DNA of 64,000 bases. Origin: Chryseobacterium sp. ISL-80. GTDB taxonomy: Bacteria; Bacillota; Bacilli; Bacillales; Cytobacillaceae. Position numbers and translations under genes: made by a program. Position 1 is the first letter of the stretch. Each line of letters starts with the position of its first letter. The stretch spans positions 1 through 64,000 of the forward strand of contig JAGGQZ010000017.1 of assembly GCA_018613055.1 (NCBI GenBank), in the 5' to 3' direction. A model generated the notes under the pieces. The model ran no database searches, had not been told where the DNA came from, and was given only the letters and a program-made list of their open reading frames with translations. Positions 27,384 to 36,659 of this stretch are shown piece after piece.

Positions 27384-28775
27384 TTACCCTACATTTGAAA
27401 TGTTTGTTTCCTGATCTTTTTTATGAAAACCTTTAGCATAGTAAAAACCCGTAAGAAGTGCCAGCCAAAGCGGCCCGATGAAAAGGGCGATTTTCGTATC
27501 AGGGCTGAAGGCCATCAGTACGACTACAAAAGCCAAGAACGCCAATGATAAATAGGAAGTGAACGGGAACAATGGCAGCTTATACTTCAGCTTGTCCACT
27601 TCATTCTGGCGCAGGCTTTTGCGGTAACGAATCTGTGAAAGGAGAATGATTCCCCAGGTCCAAATTGCCCCAAATGTCGCAATACTTGTCACCCAGGCAA
27701 ATACTTTTGCCGGGACAATATAATTCAAGGCGACTCCAATCAGCAGTGCCCCAGCCGAGGCCAGAATGGCAAATCCCGGAACCCCGTTCTTCGTCAACTT
27801 GCTGAATTTCTGTGGCGCTTCCCCGTGGTTGGCAAGATTGAACAGCATCCGGCCTGTGCTGAAGATCCCGCTATTGCAGGATGATAGTGCAGCAGTCAGC
27901 ACGACGAAATTGATGATGCCAGCTGCAGCAGGAATTCCTAATTGTTCAAAAGTGATAACAAAAGGACTTCCCTTTTCCCCAATCTCATTCCATGGAAAAA
28001 TAGACATAATCACAAACAATGCTCCGACATAGAAAATCAGGATGCGCCAGAATACTGAATCAATCGCTCTGGAAAGGGATTTCTCAGGATTCTTGACTTC
28101 ACCAGCGGTAATGCCGATCATCTCGATTCCCAGGTAAGCAAACATGACCATTTGCAACGATAACAGAACACCTTTAATCCCGTTAGGAAATAAGCCGCCG
28201 TTCTCCCATAAATTTTGGATCCCTGTTGGAATGCCACCATTGCCGATTCCCCATATGATCATGCCGGCTCCTGAAACAATCATCGCTAAAATCGTGACAA
28301 TTTTAATCAACGCAAACCAGAATTCAAGTTCCCCATATGCTTTCACAGCCAGGAAATTGACTGATGCCATTATCACCAGGGCAGCCAGCGCCCAAATCCA
28401 GCGTGGCGTTTCCGGAAACCAGAATTCCATGTATATACCGACTGCAGTGATCTCCGCCATGCCAGTTACAATCCATAAAAACCAATAGTTCCAGCCAGTA
28501 ATATACCCTGCCAGCGGACCAAGATAATCCCTGGCATATTTGCTGAATGATCCGGCAACCGGCTTTTGGATTGCCATTTCCCCCAACGCTCTCATAATGA
28601 AGAACATGATCATTCCACTGAAAGCATATCCCAGCAGGATTCCTGGTCCCGCCAGTTTGATGGCAGAAGCTGATCCCAGGAACAGTCCGACCCCAATGGC
28701 TGCGCCTAAAGACATTAGTGTTACGTGCCTCTGCTCCAACCCTCGCTGCAGTTCATTCTCTTGTGTTTTCTCCAT
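27384..28775 (-). CDS. APC-family amino acid permease
   Basis: A 463-residue transporter with 12 predicted membrane helices. The TM1 signature GAAIGVGLFLGSA marks the AAT (amino acid transporter) subfamily that includes RocE, AlaP and ProY. The substrate is not determinable from sequence; alanine, serine, proline and aromatic amino acids all occur among relatives. I chose ATG 28775 with GAGG 9 nt upstream; the frame is open for another 31 codons that look non-coding. It is monocistronic. Confidence 0.87.
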   Translation of the reverse strand: MEKTQENELQRGLEQRHVTLMSLGAAIGVGLFLGSASAIKLAGPGILLGYAFSGMIMFFIMRALGEMAIQKPVAGSFSKYARDYLGPLAGYITGWNYWFLWIVTGMAEITAVGIYMEFWFPETPRWIWALAALVIMASVNFLAVKAYGELEFWFALIKIVTILAMIVSGAGMIIWGIGNGGIPTGIQNLWENGGLFPNGIKGVLLSLQMVMFAYLGIEMIGITAGEVKNPEKSLSRAIDSVFWRILIFYVGALFVIMSIFPWNEIGEKGSPFVITFEQLGIPAAAGIINFVVLTAALSSCNSGIFSTGRMLFNLANHGEAPQKFSKLTKNGVPGFAILASAGALLIGVALNYIVPAKVFAWVTSIATFGAIWTWGIILLSQIRYRKSLRQNEVDKLKYKLPLFPFTSYLSLAFLAFVVVLMAFSPDTKIALFIGPLWLALLTGFYYAKGFHKKDQETNISNVG

Positions 28776-29071
28776 GGTGTCTGTCCTCGTTTCTAAACCC
28801 GATTTTAATATTTGGTATAATAATCTTCCCGACTCCTGCCAATCCCTTCGGTAGTTGAGGATCGGCAACTTAACCTACTTCTTATAAACATATAAAAACA
28901 AACTTAAACCTTTTTTATTAGAAAATTACTATTCTTAAAAAATTTCCTTGTGCCATTTTACCATGAAAACGCCGCTTTAAAAATATGTAAATATTCTTAA
29001 AAAGAAAATGCCTTTTCAACCAGCACATGGTCGAAAAGGCAGATGGTCTTCAATTCATTTTCATAAAAAAC
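28776..29071. other. AT-rich intergenic region with one terminator
   Basis: It holds the permease promoter region and, at 29009-29041, the terminator of the exonuclease gene: TGCCTTTTC-g-ACC pairs with GGT-t-GAAAAGGCA, followed on the minus strand by ATTTTCTTTTT. I see no other gene or riboswitch. Confidence 0.6.
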
Positions 29072-29695
29072 CTAATAAAACATTCGTCTTCTTTGTTTGG
29101 CGGCAGGCTGGTACTTTCGCATAGGGCCGTAATCCAGCACTTCTTTTAAATAATAATCGCCATTTGGATTTTGCTGCTTCAAAAGTTCCGTCAAATATGT
29201 AATATCATCCATCGCTCTGTGGGTTTGGAATTTCGAGATGTTGTGCGCCTGCAGCAGCGTCAGCAGCTTGCTGTTTGGAAACCCATGGTTTTTCCATTGC
29301 ACATTTTTCATCGTGCAATACCACTGCATCTCATTGACTTCGGGATACATCCTGAAAAGGAAGCTTCTGTCGAAGGAAGCATTATGGGCAAAAATCGCAT
29401 CAGTGCGATTGAAGTATTCCATGATTTTTTCATCGTAAAATGTTTTCCCGCGCACCATATCATAATGAATGCCATGAATCCGGTATGCCCTGTCATAATT
29501 TCTTTGCGCTGTTGTCGACAGCGGCTCCCTTAAATAAGAATCTTCATCAAGAATATCGATGATTTCTCCTGATTCTTCATCAAAGGAAAAAAGCTTCAAA
29601 GCCAATTCTATGATTTCATCCGAATCCGGGCCCAGTCCGGTTGTCTCTACGTCCACTACCAATCCAAGCTTGTTCTCTTTGTTCAAAAATGTCAC
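29072..29695 (-). CDS. 3'-5' exonuclease, DEDDh type (DnaQ-like)
   Basis: A 207-residue nuclease. Motif ExoI is VVDVETTGLG (Asp15, Glu17 near the start), ExoII is HNASFDRSF (near 104) and ExoIII is HRAMDDI (near 160), completing the DEDDh set. It lacks a polymerase domain, so it is a stand-alone proofreading-like or RNA/DNA-trimming enzyme. It ends with a basic QRRR tail. It has its own terminator at 29009-29041. Confidence 0.88.
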   Translation of the reverse strand: MTFLNKENKLGLVVDVETTGLGPDSDEIIELALKLFSFDEESGEIIDILDEDSYLREPLSTTAQRNYDRAYRIHGIHYDMVRGKTFYDEKIMEYFNRTDAIFAHNASFDRSFLFRMYPEVNEMQWYCTMKNVQWKNHGFPNSKLLTLLQAHNISKFQTHRAMDDITYLTELLKQQNPNGDYYLKEVLDYGPMRKYQPAAKQRRRMFY

Positions 29696-29789
29696 CCTTT
29701 TCAGCTGGAGTATATGATTCTATTTATCATCATATAGCAGAAATTCTCCCATTTCCAGCTAAAGGCAGCAGGATGAAATCATTTCCAGA

Positions 29790-30293
29790 CTACGTTCTAT
29801 TGGTTATCTCCAATCTACCCGCAGCATTCTTCATAAAAATTTTCAGAAGCGCGAAGCCGATTGCTGCACCACCAAGTGAACTGGTGAGAAATGCCGGTAC
29901 CATACCAAACAACGCTGCTTCTTTACCCAGGAACAATGCAGCGATTGGATAGCTGGCAATAGCGCCAATGATGCCGGTGCCAACTACTTCCCCTGCAAAC
30001 GCAAAGCCCAATTTCGTCGTTTTTTTATACAAATAGGCTGCCAGAAAAGCGCCGATCATGCTGCCAGGAAACGCGAAGACAGATCCGGTGCCCATTAAAT
30101 TCCTGAGCAAGGAAATGCCAAATGCCTGGGCAACAGCGTAGTATGGTCCAAGCAGAACGGCGGTCAAAACATTGATAAAATGCTGCACTGGAAACACCTT
30201 GACGATTCCGAGCGGGATAAACAACATATGGCTCGTCAATGTACCGATCGCCATCATCATGGCGGTGAGGGTAAGCTTTTGAGTGTGTCTCAT
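29790..30293 (-). CDS. thiW: ThiW, ECF transporter substrate-binding S component for thiazole
   Basis: A 167-residue membrane protein with five to six helices and the GPYYAVAQAFGISLLRN and FPGSMIGAFLAAYLY motifs of the ThiW family. ThiW is the predicted S component for uptake of the thiazole moiety and uses the shared EcfAAT energising module encoded elsewhere. It is the last gene of the riboswitch-controlled salvage operon and starts 3 nt after thiE, with GGAGG upstream. Confidence 0.88.
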   Translation of the reverse strand: MRHTQKLTLTAMMMAIGTLTSHMLFIPLGIVKVFPVQHFINVLTAVLLGPYYAVAQAFGISLLRNLMGTGSVFAFPGSMIGAFLAAYLYKKTTKLGFAFAGEVVGTGIIGAIASYPIAALFLGKEAALFGMVPAFLTSSLGGAAIGFALLKIFMKNAAGRLEITNRT

Positions 30294-30296
30294 TTT

Positions 30297-30947
30297 TCAC
30301 CTCCGTGTAGTGTTTTCTCTTAATCTTGCTGTGGCTTCCTTGACGTCATCGGCATGGCTGATCGCTGTGATCACAGAAACTCCATCCGCTCCGGCCTTCA
30401 TTACAGCTGCTGCATTGTCCGCATTGATACCGCCGATTCCGACAATGGGTATGCCAAAGGCTTTTAACTCTTCGATCATAGCTGTTCCCTGGACCGCTCT
30501 TGCATCCGTCTTTGTTGCCGTTGGAAAAACCGGACCGACACCGAAATAATCTGCTCCAGATTGCTTAGCTTTTTCCGCTTCCTCCAGGTTGTGTACAGAA
30601 ACTCCAAGTATCTTATCGCCGATTTTTTCTCGGACCTGTGCGGCATCTTCATCCTCCTGGCCGATATGAACGCCATCCGCATCAAGCTCCAATGCCAGTT
30701 CAATATCATCATTCACAATGAAGGGGATTCCGTTCTCCTTGCAAACTTTTTGCAGCCTCTTGCCAAGCTCCAGCTTTTCCGAATCAAAAAGACAGCCTTC
30801 TCCTTTTTCCCGATACTGAAAAATCGTGATCCCTCCGCGGATTGCTTCTTCAACCACTTTAACGGGTTCCTGAAGACAATTCGTGCTGCCAGCGATAAAA
30901 TAAACCTTCAGCAAGCTTTTCATTTTTTCAGGACTGATTCTTGCCAT
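30297..30947 (-). CDS. thiE: Thiamine-phosphate synthase
   Basis: A 216-residue TIM-barrel enzyme joining HMP-PP and HET-P into thiamine monophosphate. Motifs visible are QYREKGE, VNDDIELALELDADGVHIGQED and GIGGINADNAAAV for pyrophosphate and phosphate binding. It overlaps thiD by 28 nt, so translation is coupled. ATG 30947 has GAGG at 7 nt. Confidence 0.93.
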   Translation of the reverse strand: MARISPEKMKSLLKVYFIAGSTNCLQEPVKVVEEAIRGGITIFQYREKGEGCLFDSEKLELGKRLQKVCKENGIPFIVNDDIELALELDADGVHIGQEDEDAAQVREKIGDKILGVSVHNLEEAEKAKQSGADYFGVGPVFPTATKTDARAVQGTAMIEELKAFGIPIVGIGGINADNAAAVMKAGADGVSVITAISHADDVKEATARLRENTTRR

Positions 30948-31756
30948 GAGATGACCTCGCTTTCCTTTTTCAAATTGTAGGCCCAGTGATTAGTCGGTCC
31001 ATGTCCATTCCCTATATTCAATGGGTTGGCAATGGCGGCCTGGATGAAATCCTTCCCTGCAGACACCGCTTCATGGACCGAAGACCCTTTTGCAAGCTGT
31101 GCTGTGATTGCAGCGGAAAATGTACACCCTGTGCCATGGGTATTCTTCGTCTCAATCCTTGGTGCGAAGAAATAAGAAAATTCCCTTCCGTCAAACAGGA
31201 CATCAACAGATTCGTTTGTTTCCTCATCATGCCCGCCTTTGATGACTACATTTTTCGCTCCAAGGGCATGAATTCGTTTTGCCGCTTCCTTTTTCTCATC
31301 CATACTTTTTATAGACATGCCTGTCAGCACTTCGGCTTCGGGAATATTCGGGGTGATGATGAGACATAGCGGGAGCAAATGTTTTTTCAGTGCCGATACA
31401 GCCTCCTGTTGAAGCAATGAGGCTCCTCCCTTCGCAATCATGACCGGATCGATAACGACCTTTTCCCAGCCAAACTGCTTTATTTTTTCCGAGACCGCTT
31501 GTATGATTTCCGCGTTAAAAAGCATTCCTGTTTTTAATGCGTCCGTTCCAATGTCCTCACCAACAGATTGAATCTGATCCGCTACCGCCTCTGGTTCTAT
31601 TGGAAAAACTCCCTGGACACCAAGCGTATTTTGCGCGGTAACAGCAGTCAGTGCTGATGTGCCAAAGACCTTCAGTTCCTGGAATGTCTTCAGGTCGGCC
31701 TGGATTCCGGCTCCGCCGCCGCTGTCCGAGCCTGCGATGGTAAGTGCTCGTTTCAT
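30920..31756 (-). CDS. thiD: Hydroxymethylpyrimidine (phospho)kinase
   Basis: A 278-residue ribokinase-fold enzyme that phosphorylates HMP to HMP-PP. The N-terminal [20 protein letters not shown] and the C-terminal catalytic [10 protein letters not shown] are intact. I chose ATG 31756 (GGAGG 9 nt upstream) over ATG 31762, which is only 3 nt from it. It follows thiM directly and overlaps thiE. Confidence 0.93.
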   Translation of the reverse strand: MKRALTIAGSDSGGGAGIQADLKTFQELKVFGTSALTAVTAQNTLGVQGVFPIEPEAVADQIQSVGEDIGTDALKTGMLFNAEIIQAVSEKIKQFGWEKVVIDPVMIAKGGASLLQQEAVSALKKHLLPLCLIITPNIPEAEVLTGMSIKSMDEKKEAAKRIHALGAKNVVIKGGHDEETNESVDVLFDGREFSYFFAPRIETKNTHGTGCTFSAAITAQLAKGSSVHEAVSAGKDFIQAAIANPLNIGNGHGPTNHWAYNLKKESEVISWQESVLKK

Positions 31757-31762
31757 ATTCAT

Positions 31763-32572
31763 TTACCTCCATTTTTCGAAAGAACTTTTATTGTAGATTT
31801 CCTCAGCATCCAAATGGTAGAGCTGGTTCAGCAACTCCACCTGAAAACTTCCCGGTCCCTGCATGGCGCTTTTATCAGCGGCAACTTCAGCTGCTACTCC
31901 GTAAATAGTCAGTGCAGCAGTTGCTGCTTTCAAAAAATCCTTTTCAATTGCAGTGAACGCCCCGATTACTGAAGTCAGCAGACATCCGGTACCCGTAACC
32001 TTTGTCAGGATTGGGTGTCCATTTTTGACCACAAACGTGGATTCCCCATCTGTAATGATGTCTTCCTTCCCTGTCAGCGCCACAATTGTATTCAATTTTT
32101 GAGCAGCCGATTCAGCGAGCTCGGTTACATCCCCCTCCGAATCTCCTGCGTCAACACCGCGTATGTTCCAAGCTTCACCTGCTACATTAGCAATTTCCGC
32201 GGCATTTCCTCTGATGATCGCAATCTCCAATTCTTCCATCAGCCTTCTTGCGGTTTCCGTCCGATAAGAAGTAGCACCGGCACCGACCGGATCAAGAACG
32301 ACTGGCACTCCATGCTCATTTGCCGCTTTGCCGGCAATCAACATCGACTGTACGACTTCAGGCCGCAACGTTCCGATATTCAGCACAAGGCTACCCGCCA
32401 TGCCTGCCATTTCAGCAACCTCTTCTTGTGCATAGGCCATCACTGGCGATGCTCCCAGAGCCAGAAGCCCATTAGCGGTAAAATTCGTGACCACAACATT
32501 AGTGATGTTGTGTACAAGCGGATTCTCCCTGCGGACCTTTTCTAGCAAACCCGCAATCTCTCGTTTTTCCAT
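31763..32572 (-). CDS. thiM: Hydroxyethylthiazole kinase
   Basis: A 269-residue enzyme phosphorylating hydroxyethylthiazole for salvage. [20 protein letters not shown] near the start binds substrate, and [13 protein letters not shown] near residue 200 carries the catalytic cysteine-containing anion hole. ATG 32572 is chosen with AAGGAGG 8 nt upstream. That ribosome site lies in a decayed copy of the 3' end of the preceding SDR gene (32590-32690). Confidence 0.93.
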   Translation of the reverse strand: MEKREIAGLLEKVRRENPLVHNITNVVVTNFTANGLLALGASPVMAYAQEEVAEMAGMAGSLVLNIGTLRPEVVQSMLIAGKAANEHGVPVVLDPVGAGATSYRTETARRLMEELEIAIIRGNAAEIANVAGEAWNIRGVDAGDSEGDVTELAESAAQKLNTIVALTGKEDIITDGESTFVVKNGHPILTKVTGTGCLLTSVIGAFTAIEKDFLKAATAALTIYGVAAEVAADKSAMQGPGSFQVELLNQLYHLDAEEIYNKSSFEKWR

Positions 32573-32587
32573 TCCAATTTCCTCCTT

Positions 32588-32690
32588 CATCCATCCTCAG
32601 GCCGCCATCTACAACCAGAATTCCTTCTCGTTAATCCATCACAGGACGCCAATTCCTCCCCTTTAATCCATCACCAGGCCGCCGTCGACG
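32588..32690. repeat. Tandem remnants of the SDR gene's 3' end
   Basis: On the minus strand the SDR terminal codons GGCGGCCTGGTGATGGATTAA are followed by two degraded copies: GGCGTCCTGTGATGGATTAA, then a version starting CTGGTTGTAGATGGCGGCCTG and continuing AGGATGGATGAAGG. The last copy contributes the AAGGAGG used by thiM. The pattern parallels the 3'-end repeats at 7484. Confidence 0.75.
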
Positions 32691-33424
32691 ACCAGATTTT
32701 GTCCGGTAACCGCTCGTGACCATGGTGAGGCAAAAAACAAGATCGAGTCTGCTACTTCTTCCGGATCGGTCACCTTTCGAAGCGGTGTTGACGATTCGAT
32801 GAGCTGGAACACTTCCTCCGAAGTAGCAGAACTTGCGTCGGTCATTTTTAGCAGTCCGCCAGAAAGCATATTGACGGTGATGCCATACTTTCCAAGTTCA
32901 TTCGCCATATTCCTCGTGAATCCCAGCAAAGCTGCCTTGCTTGTTGTGTAGTCATGATAGGCGACAACCGGGTTCTGGAACAGGTTCGTGCCAATATTGA
33001 CGATTCTGCCAAACTTCACTTCTTTCATATCCGGCAGTCCCGCCTGGATGGTATTCAATGCGCCGCGGATCGCTCCTTCAAGCTGCTGGTGATAATCCTC
33101 CCAGCCCAATGCAAAAGCATCCTTGTTCGCCACCGGGTCAAATTTGAAATTGACAAGCGCATTATTGACGATGGTCGTAATCGGTGCCCCGAAATGTTCT
33201 TTTGCCAGCCTGAACATGCTTTGGACCTGTGCTGGGTCCCTTACATCCGCCCCGACAGCAAGTGCATTTTCACCAATGCTTTCTGCCAGAATCTTTGCCT
33301 TTTCTTCATTCTGAAAATAGTTGATGACAACCTTCGCACCTTCCCTTGCAAAAGCTTTAACCGTTTCTGCCCCAAGGCCACGGCTTCCTCCGGTTACTAA
33401 CACAACTTGATCTTTTAATTCCAT
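32663..33424 (-). CDS. SDR-family oxidoreductase (FabG-like), first gene of the thi operon
   Basis: A 253-residue short-chain dehydrogenase. The cofactor motif TGGSRGLGAE (residues 11-20) favours NADP(H), and the active-site YTTSK (Tyr-x3-Lys) is present near residue 158; the usual Ser position falls in NIGTN. It resembles 3-oxoacyl-ACP reductases but sits directly under a TPP riboswitch ahead of thiM, thiD, thiE and thiW, so a role on a thiamine precursor or analogue is possible. RBS AAGGAGG precedes ATG 33424. Confidence 0.85.
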   Translation of the reverse strand: MELKDQVVLVTGGSRGLGAETVKAFAREGAKVVINYFQNEEKAKILAESIGENALAVGADVRDPAQVQSMFRLAKEHFGAPITTIVNNALVNFKFDPVANKDAFALGWEDYHQQLEGAIRGALNTIQAGLPDMKEVKFGRIVNIGTNLFQNPVVAYHDYTTSKAALLGFTRNMANELGKYGITVNMLSGGLLKMTDASSATSEEVFQLIESSTPLRKVTDPEEVADSILFFASPWSRAVTGQNLVVDGGLVMD

Positions 33425-33450
33425 TTGTTTAAACCTCCTTAAAATATAAA

Positions 33451-33481
33451 AAGCCAGATCCCTAAATAATGGACCTGGCTT
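33451..33481 (-). terminator. Riboswitch expression-platform terminator
   Basis: On the minus strand AAGCCAGGTCC pairs with GGATCTGGCTT and is followed by TTTATATTT. It lies between the TPP aptamer and the SDR ribosome site, as expected for transcriptional attenuation when TPP is bound. Confidence 0.82.
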
Positions 33482-33510
33482 AAAAGCAAAGTAAGAAAAC
33501 TTCTCTCACA

Positions 33511-33605
33511 CTACTTTCCTACGCTGGTATTACCCAGATCAGGTCCGAAGGGTTAAAAGACTTAGCGTCTTCCTCTCAGCCCGCAGCAGGGCACCCCTAG
33601 TAGTT
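33511..33605 (-). promoter_or_regulatory. TPP (thi-box) riboswitch
   Basis: Read on the minus strand it contains the aptamer blocks in order: ACTAGGGGTGCCC, GGGCTGAGAGGAAGA, ACCCTTCGGACCTGATCTGG and GTAATACCAGCGTAGGAAAG. This is the full thi-box with the CUGAGA thiamine-binding loop. It should shut off the SDR-thiM-thiD-thiE-thiW operon when thiamine pyrophosphate is abundant. Confidence 0.96.
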
Positions 33606-33665
33606 CATCGAATATTCAGTTGTCTTTATCCTAGCTCTATCTGCTATATATGTAAAGTAAGAAGT

Positions 33666-33821
33666 TCATATTCTGCTATTTTTCAGTTCTTCCTTGATTT
33701 CTTCCAGAAGCTTGAGTTGCTGGTCCTGCTTTTGGTTGATACTTGCAGCCAATTTTTGCAGTGTAATCGTAACCGACCAGAGTGACAGCATCAAAACAAT
33801 GATGACGCCAAGATCAATCAT
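33666..33821 (-). CDS. Small membrane-anchored coiled-coil protein (51 aa)
   Basis: This short frame starts at ATG 33821, inside the stop region of the upstream gene (ATGATTGA overlap), with GAAGG upstream. It encodes one N-terminal membrane helix (IDLGVIIVLMLSLWSVTITL) and a charged helical tail (QQLKLLEEIKEELKNSRI). I do not recognise the family. The overlap implies translational coupling with the 45-aa membrane protein. Confidence 0.65.
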   Translation of the reverse strand: MIDLGVIIVLMLSLWSVTITLQKLAASINQKQDQQLKLLEEIKEELKNSRI

Positions 33822-33951
33822 CTTTCTTTTTTCCTTCGGTTAAATCGTCAAATGGAGTGTAATGATTGCTTGGCAGTTTTCCTGAGCGGATTATTTTGAA
33901 AATCAAATAAAACACGACAAACAATACAACGAACGTGAAAACATATCCCAT
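33814..33951 (-). CDS. Small single-TM protein, DUF3951-like
   Basis: A 45-residue protein with one membrane helix (residues 3-21) and a short tail NHYTPFDDLTEGKKK. The NHYTPFDD motif recalls the DUF3951 family of tiny Bacillus proteins, from memory. I chose ATG 33951 with AGGAGG 9 nt upstream. Its stop overlaps the start of the 51-aa partner. It diverges from pepT. Confidence 0.7.
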   Translation of the reverse strand: MGYVFTFVVLFVVFYLIFKIIRSGKLPSNHYTPFDDLTEGKKKDD

Positions 33952-34084
33952 AATGACCAGCCTCCTTCTATTTATTAAACAATAATCCCAATACAAAAAA
34001 TGGAATTTTCATTCTTTTTAAAATGGTGTTCCAGACGATCTGTGCTAATATGAAAATATACATAGTAATAGGAGATGAAAGGAC

Positions 34085-35317
34085 ATGAAAAACGAGATTA
34101 TCGAAAGATTCACTTCTTATGTAAAAGTTGATACTCAATCGAATGAAAACAGTGAAACCACTCCATCGACAGAAGGGCAGCTCACCCTTGCCAATATGCT
34201 TGTCGAAGAGTTGAAAACAATCGGAATGGAAGACGTCACGATTGATGAGAATGGTTATGTGATGGCGACACTTCCTGCCAATATCGATAAGGATGTCCCA
34301 ACCATCGGTTTCCTTGCCCACGTTGATACAGCTACTGATTTTACCGGCAAAAATGTTAATCCGCAGATAGTGGAAAACTTCGATGGCAACGAAATCATCC
34401 TGAATAAGGAGCAGAATATTATTCTGTCGCCAGCTGATTTCCCTGAACTTCCTCAATATAAAGGCCACACTTTGATTACGACAGATGGAACGACTCTTCT
34501 CGGCGCTGACAACAAAGCAGGGATAGCTGAAATCATGACAGCAATGGCTTATTTGATCAAGCATCCGGAGATCGAGCATGGTAAGATCCGTGTTGCTTTC
34601 ACTCCGGATGAGGAAATCGGCAGAGGGCCTCATAAATTCGATGTTGAAGCGTTCAATGCAAAATTCGCCTACACTGTGGACGGCGGCCCGCTTGGCGAGC
34701 TGGAGTATGAAAGCTTTAACGCAGCCAGCGCTAAAGTGACTTTTAAAGGAAAGAACGTTCACCCCGGCACGGCAAAGGGCAAAATGGTGAACTCCGCCAA
34801 AATCGCGATGGAATTCAACAGCAAGCTCCCTGCAGAAGAAGCGCCTGAGCACACTGCAGGATATGAAGGTTTCTTCCACCTCAGCTCGATTAATGGGGAT
34901 GTCGAGGAAACGACGCTGAGCTATATCATCCGTGATTTTGACCGTGACAGCTTCCAGGCACGCAAGGAATTGATGCAGAAAATCACCAATGAACTGAAGC
35001 TTACTTACGGCGAAACCCGCGTTGAACTTGAAATGAACGACCAGTACTACAATATGAAAGATAAAATCGAGCCTGTGAAAGAAATCGTCGACATCGCTTA
35101 TGAGGCTATGGAAAACCTCGGCATCAAGCCGATCGTTAAACCAATCCGCGGCGGCACCGACGGCTCACAGCTTAGCTATATGGGATTGCCGACTCCGAAC
35201 ATTTTTACCGGCGGAGAGAACTTCCACGGGAGGTTCGAATATATCTCTGTGGATAACATGATGAAATCTGTTGAAACCATCGTGGAAATCGCGAAACTTT
35301 TTGAAGCAAAAGCTTAA
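34085..35317 (+). CDS. pepT: Peptidase T (tripeptide aminopeptidase)
   Basis: A 410-residue M20B zinc aminopeptidase that removes N-terminal residues from tripeptides in the cytoplasm. Metal-binding and catalytic motifs are AHVDTA (near 77), LGADNKAG (near 140) and TPDEEIGRG (near 175). The C-terminal [18 protein letters not shown] is typical. RBS GAGATGAAAGG precedes ATG 34085. It is monocistronic. Confidence 0.94.
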   Translation: MKNEIIERFTSYVKVDTQSNENSETTPSTEGQLTLANMLVEELKTIGMEDVTIDENGYVMATLPANIDKDVPTIGFLAHVDTATDFTGKNVNPQIVENFDGNEIILNKEQNIILSPADFPELPQYKGHTLITTDGTTLLGADNKAGIAEIMTAMAYLIKHPEIEHGKIRVAFTPDEEIGRGPHKFDVEAFNAKFAYTVDGGPLGELEYESFNAASAKVTFKGKNVHPGTAKGKMVNSAKIAMEFNSKLPAEEAPEHTAGYEGFFHLSSINGDVEETTLSYIIRDFDRDSFQARKELMQKITNELKLTYGETRVELEMNDQYYNMKDKIEPVKEIVDIAYEAMENLGIKPIVKPIRGGTDGSQLSYMGLPTPNIFTGGENFHGRFEYISVDNMMKSVETIVEIAKLFEAKA

Positions 35318-35331
35318 TTAATTACACCATG

Positions 35332-35371
35332 AAGCCAGATTCCCAAACTAAAAGGAATCTGGCTTTTTTTC
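35332..35371 (+). terminator. Terminator after pepT
   Basis: AAGCCAGATTCC (35332-35343) and GGAATCTGGCTT (35354-35365) form a perfect 12-bp stem followed by T7. Confidence 0.87.
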
Positions 35372-35494
35372 ATGAGCGACTTACACCGAAATCAGCCTCA
35401 GGTCGCATCATGATTTAAACCCGTGGTGCATTGGGAAGAGGAATGATTTGCCTTATTCTGAATATAGAAAGAGTTGGAAGGGAGATTTTTTATA

Positions 35495-36358
35495 ATGCAG
35501 CGGATTTTAGTTATTTTCCTGGTGATTACCGGGGCTTATATCGGTTGGAATTATTGGTTCGACGGAGATGGACTTAACTTTGCAAGAGCGGAAGATTCTG
35601 TAAAGGTAAGCAATGGTACGGAAAAAATCACGGTCGATGTTTCGAGTGTCGCGTCGAAGATTGTGCAAGAGGACCGAAATGATGTCCACGCTGAACTGGA
35701 AGGCAAAGGCTCGGTAAAAGTTATGCGTCACGGAGATGAAATCCAGGTAACTGTTAAGCGAAAAGGCTTCTTCTGGTTCAACTGGTTTGAGATGGATCAG
35801 ACTTCACTTACCATCTATATCCCGGAAGATTATGAAAAAGATATGGACATCGAGCTCGGTTCCGGGAAGATTGCTTTTAAAGGCAACTCAGCCGACCAAC
35901 CTGTGAAACTGAGAAACCTGGCAATCAATATTGGTTCAGGCAGCATGACCCTGGAAAATTTCGATGTTGAAAATCTGGAGCACCAGAGTTCATCCGGAGA
36001 GGTTAGCATGGATTCGATTTCTGCCAGCAGCGGTTCTTTTGATGTCAGCTCCGGAAGCGTCCATGTCAAAAACTATTCTGGAAAGCTTGATGCAGACGTA
36101 TCATCCGGTGAACTAGACATCCAGATGAAGCAGTTGATCGATGATGTTGACTTGAACGTCAGTTCCGGTTATATCGAATTGGATTTGCCTAATGAAGCAG
36201 ATTTTACTTTGGACGGAAAAATAAGCAGTGGCAACCTATCAAGCGATTTTTCGCTCAAAAATAAAGAGGCATCCAAAAACCGAATTCGCGGGAAATACGG
36301 AAGCGGGAAATTCCAAATCAACGCTGATGTTTCAAGCGGGAATATCAAAATAAAGTAA
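35495..36358 (+). CDS. DUF4097 beta-strand repeat protein, LiaG-like
   Basis: A 287-residue protein with an N-terminal membrane anchor or signal (residues 1-18) and a right-handed beta-helix-like body. The body is made of repeated short units such as IGSGSMTLEN, SSGEVSMDS, SSGSFDVSSGSVHV and ISSGNLSSDFS. LiaG in B. subtilis sits in the cell-envelope-stress lia operon, but no liaFSR genes are here. ATG 35495 has GGAAGGGAG upstream. It is followed by a phased repeat array rather than a normal terminator. Confidence 0.8.
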   Translation: MQRILVIFLVITGAYIGWNYWFDGDGLNFARAEDSVKVSNGTEKITVDVSSVASKIVQEDRNDVHAELEGKGSVKVMRHGDEIQVTVKRKGFFWFNWFEMDQTSLTIYIPEDYEKDMDIELGSGKIAFKGNSADQPVKLRNLAINIGSGSMTLENFDVENLEHQSSSGEVSMDSISASSGSFDVSSGSVHVKNYSGKLDADVSSGELDIQMKQLIDDVDLNVSSGYIELDLPNEADFTLDGKISSGNLSSDFSLKNKEASKNRIRGKYGSGKFQINADVSSGNIKIK

Positions 36359-36360
36359 CC

Positions 36361-36515
36361 ATTGGCGAACTGGAAAAAAACAATCATAATTACCAGTTCG
36401 CCAATAAATTTTCATTTTCGCCAATAAATCAGGTGATATCGCCAAAAAAAAAAATTTCGCCAATAAAATTGTGAACTCCGCCAATAAAATAGTTTTTTCG
36501 CCAAAAAAAATTCCC
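36361..36515. repeat. Phased ~20-bp repeat array with leader inverted repeat (array 2)
   Basis: A perfect 13-bp inverted repeat ATTGGCGAACTGG (36361-36373) and CCAGTTCGCCAAT (36393-36405) leads into six CGCCAA motifs at 36399, 36419, 36440, 36458, 36479 and 36499. Each lies in a TTTTCGCCAATAAAA context. It begins 2 bp after the stop of the DUF4097 gene. A 35-bp block (36455-36489) is identical to 47524-47558 in array 4. Confidence 0.88.
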
Positions 36516-36659
36516 TACTCTGACCATATCCAGATTGATATGGGTTTCCCCACCTCATTTCTTCAATTTTTTCCTTAACTATTTACAAAACTGACATATA
36601 GAACATTTTTTCCATTAAAAGAGGCAAAATAATCAAAAATACCTTTTTTAAGGAGTATC

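Noticed and set aside
33968-34879. 303-aa antisense ORF opposite pepT
   Set aside because: Shadow of pepT; no ribosome site and composition unlike a real protein.
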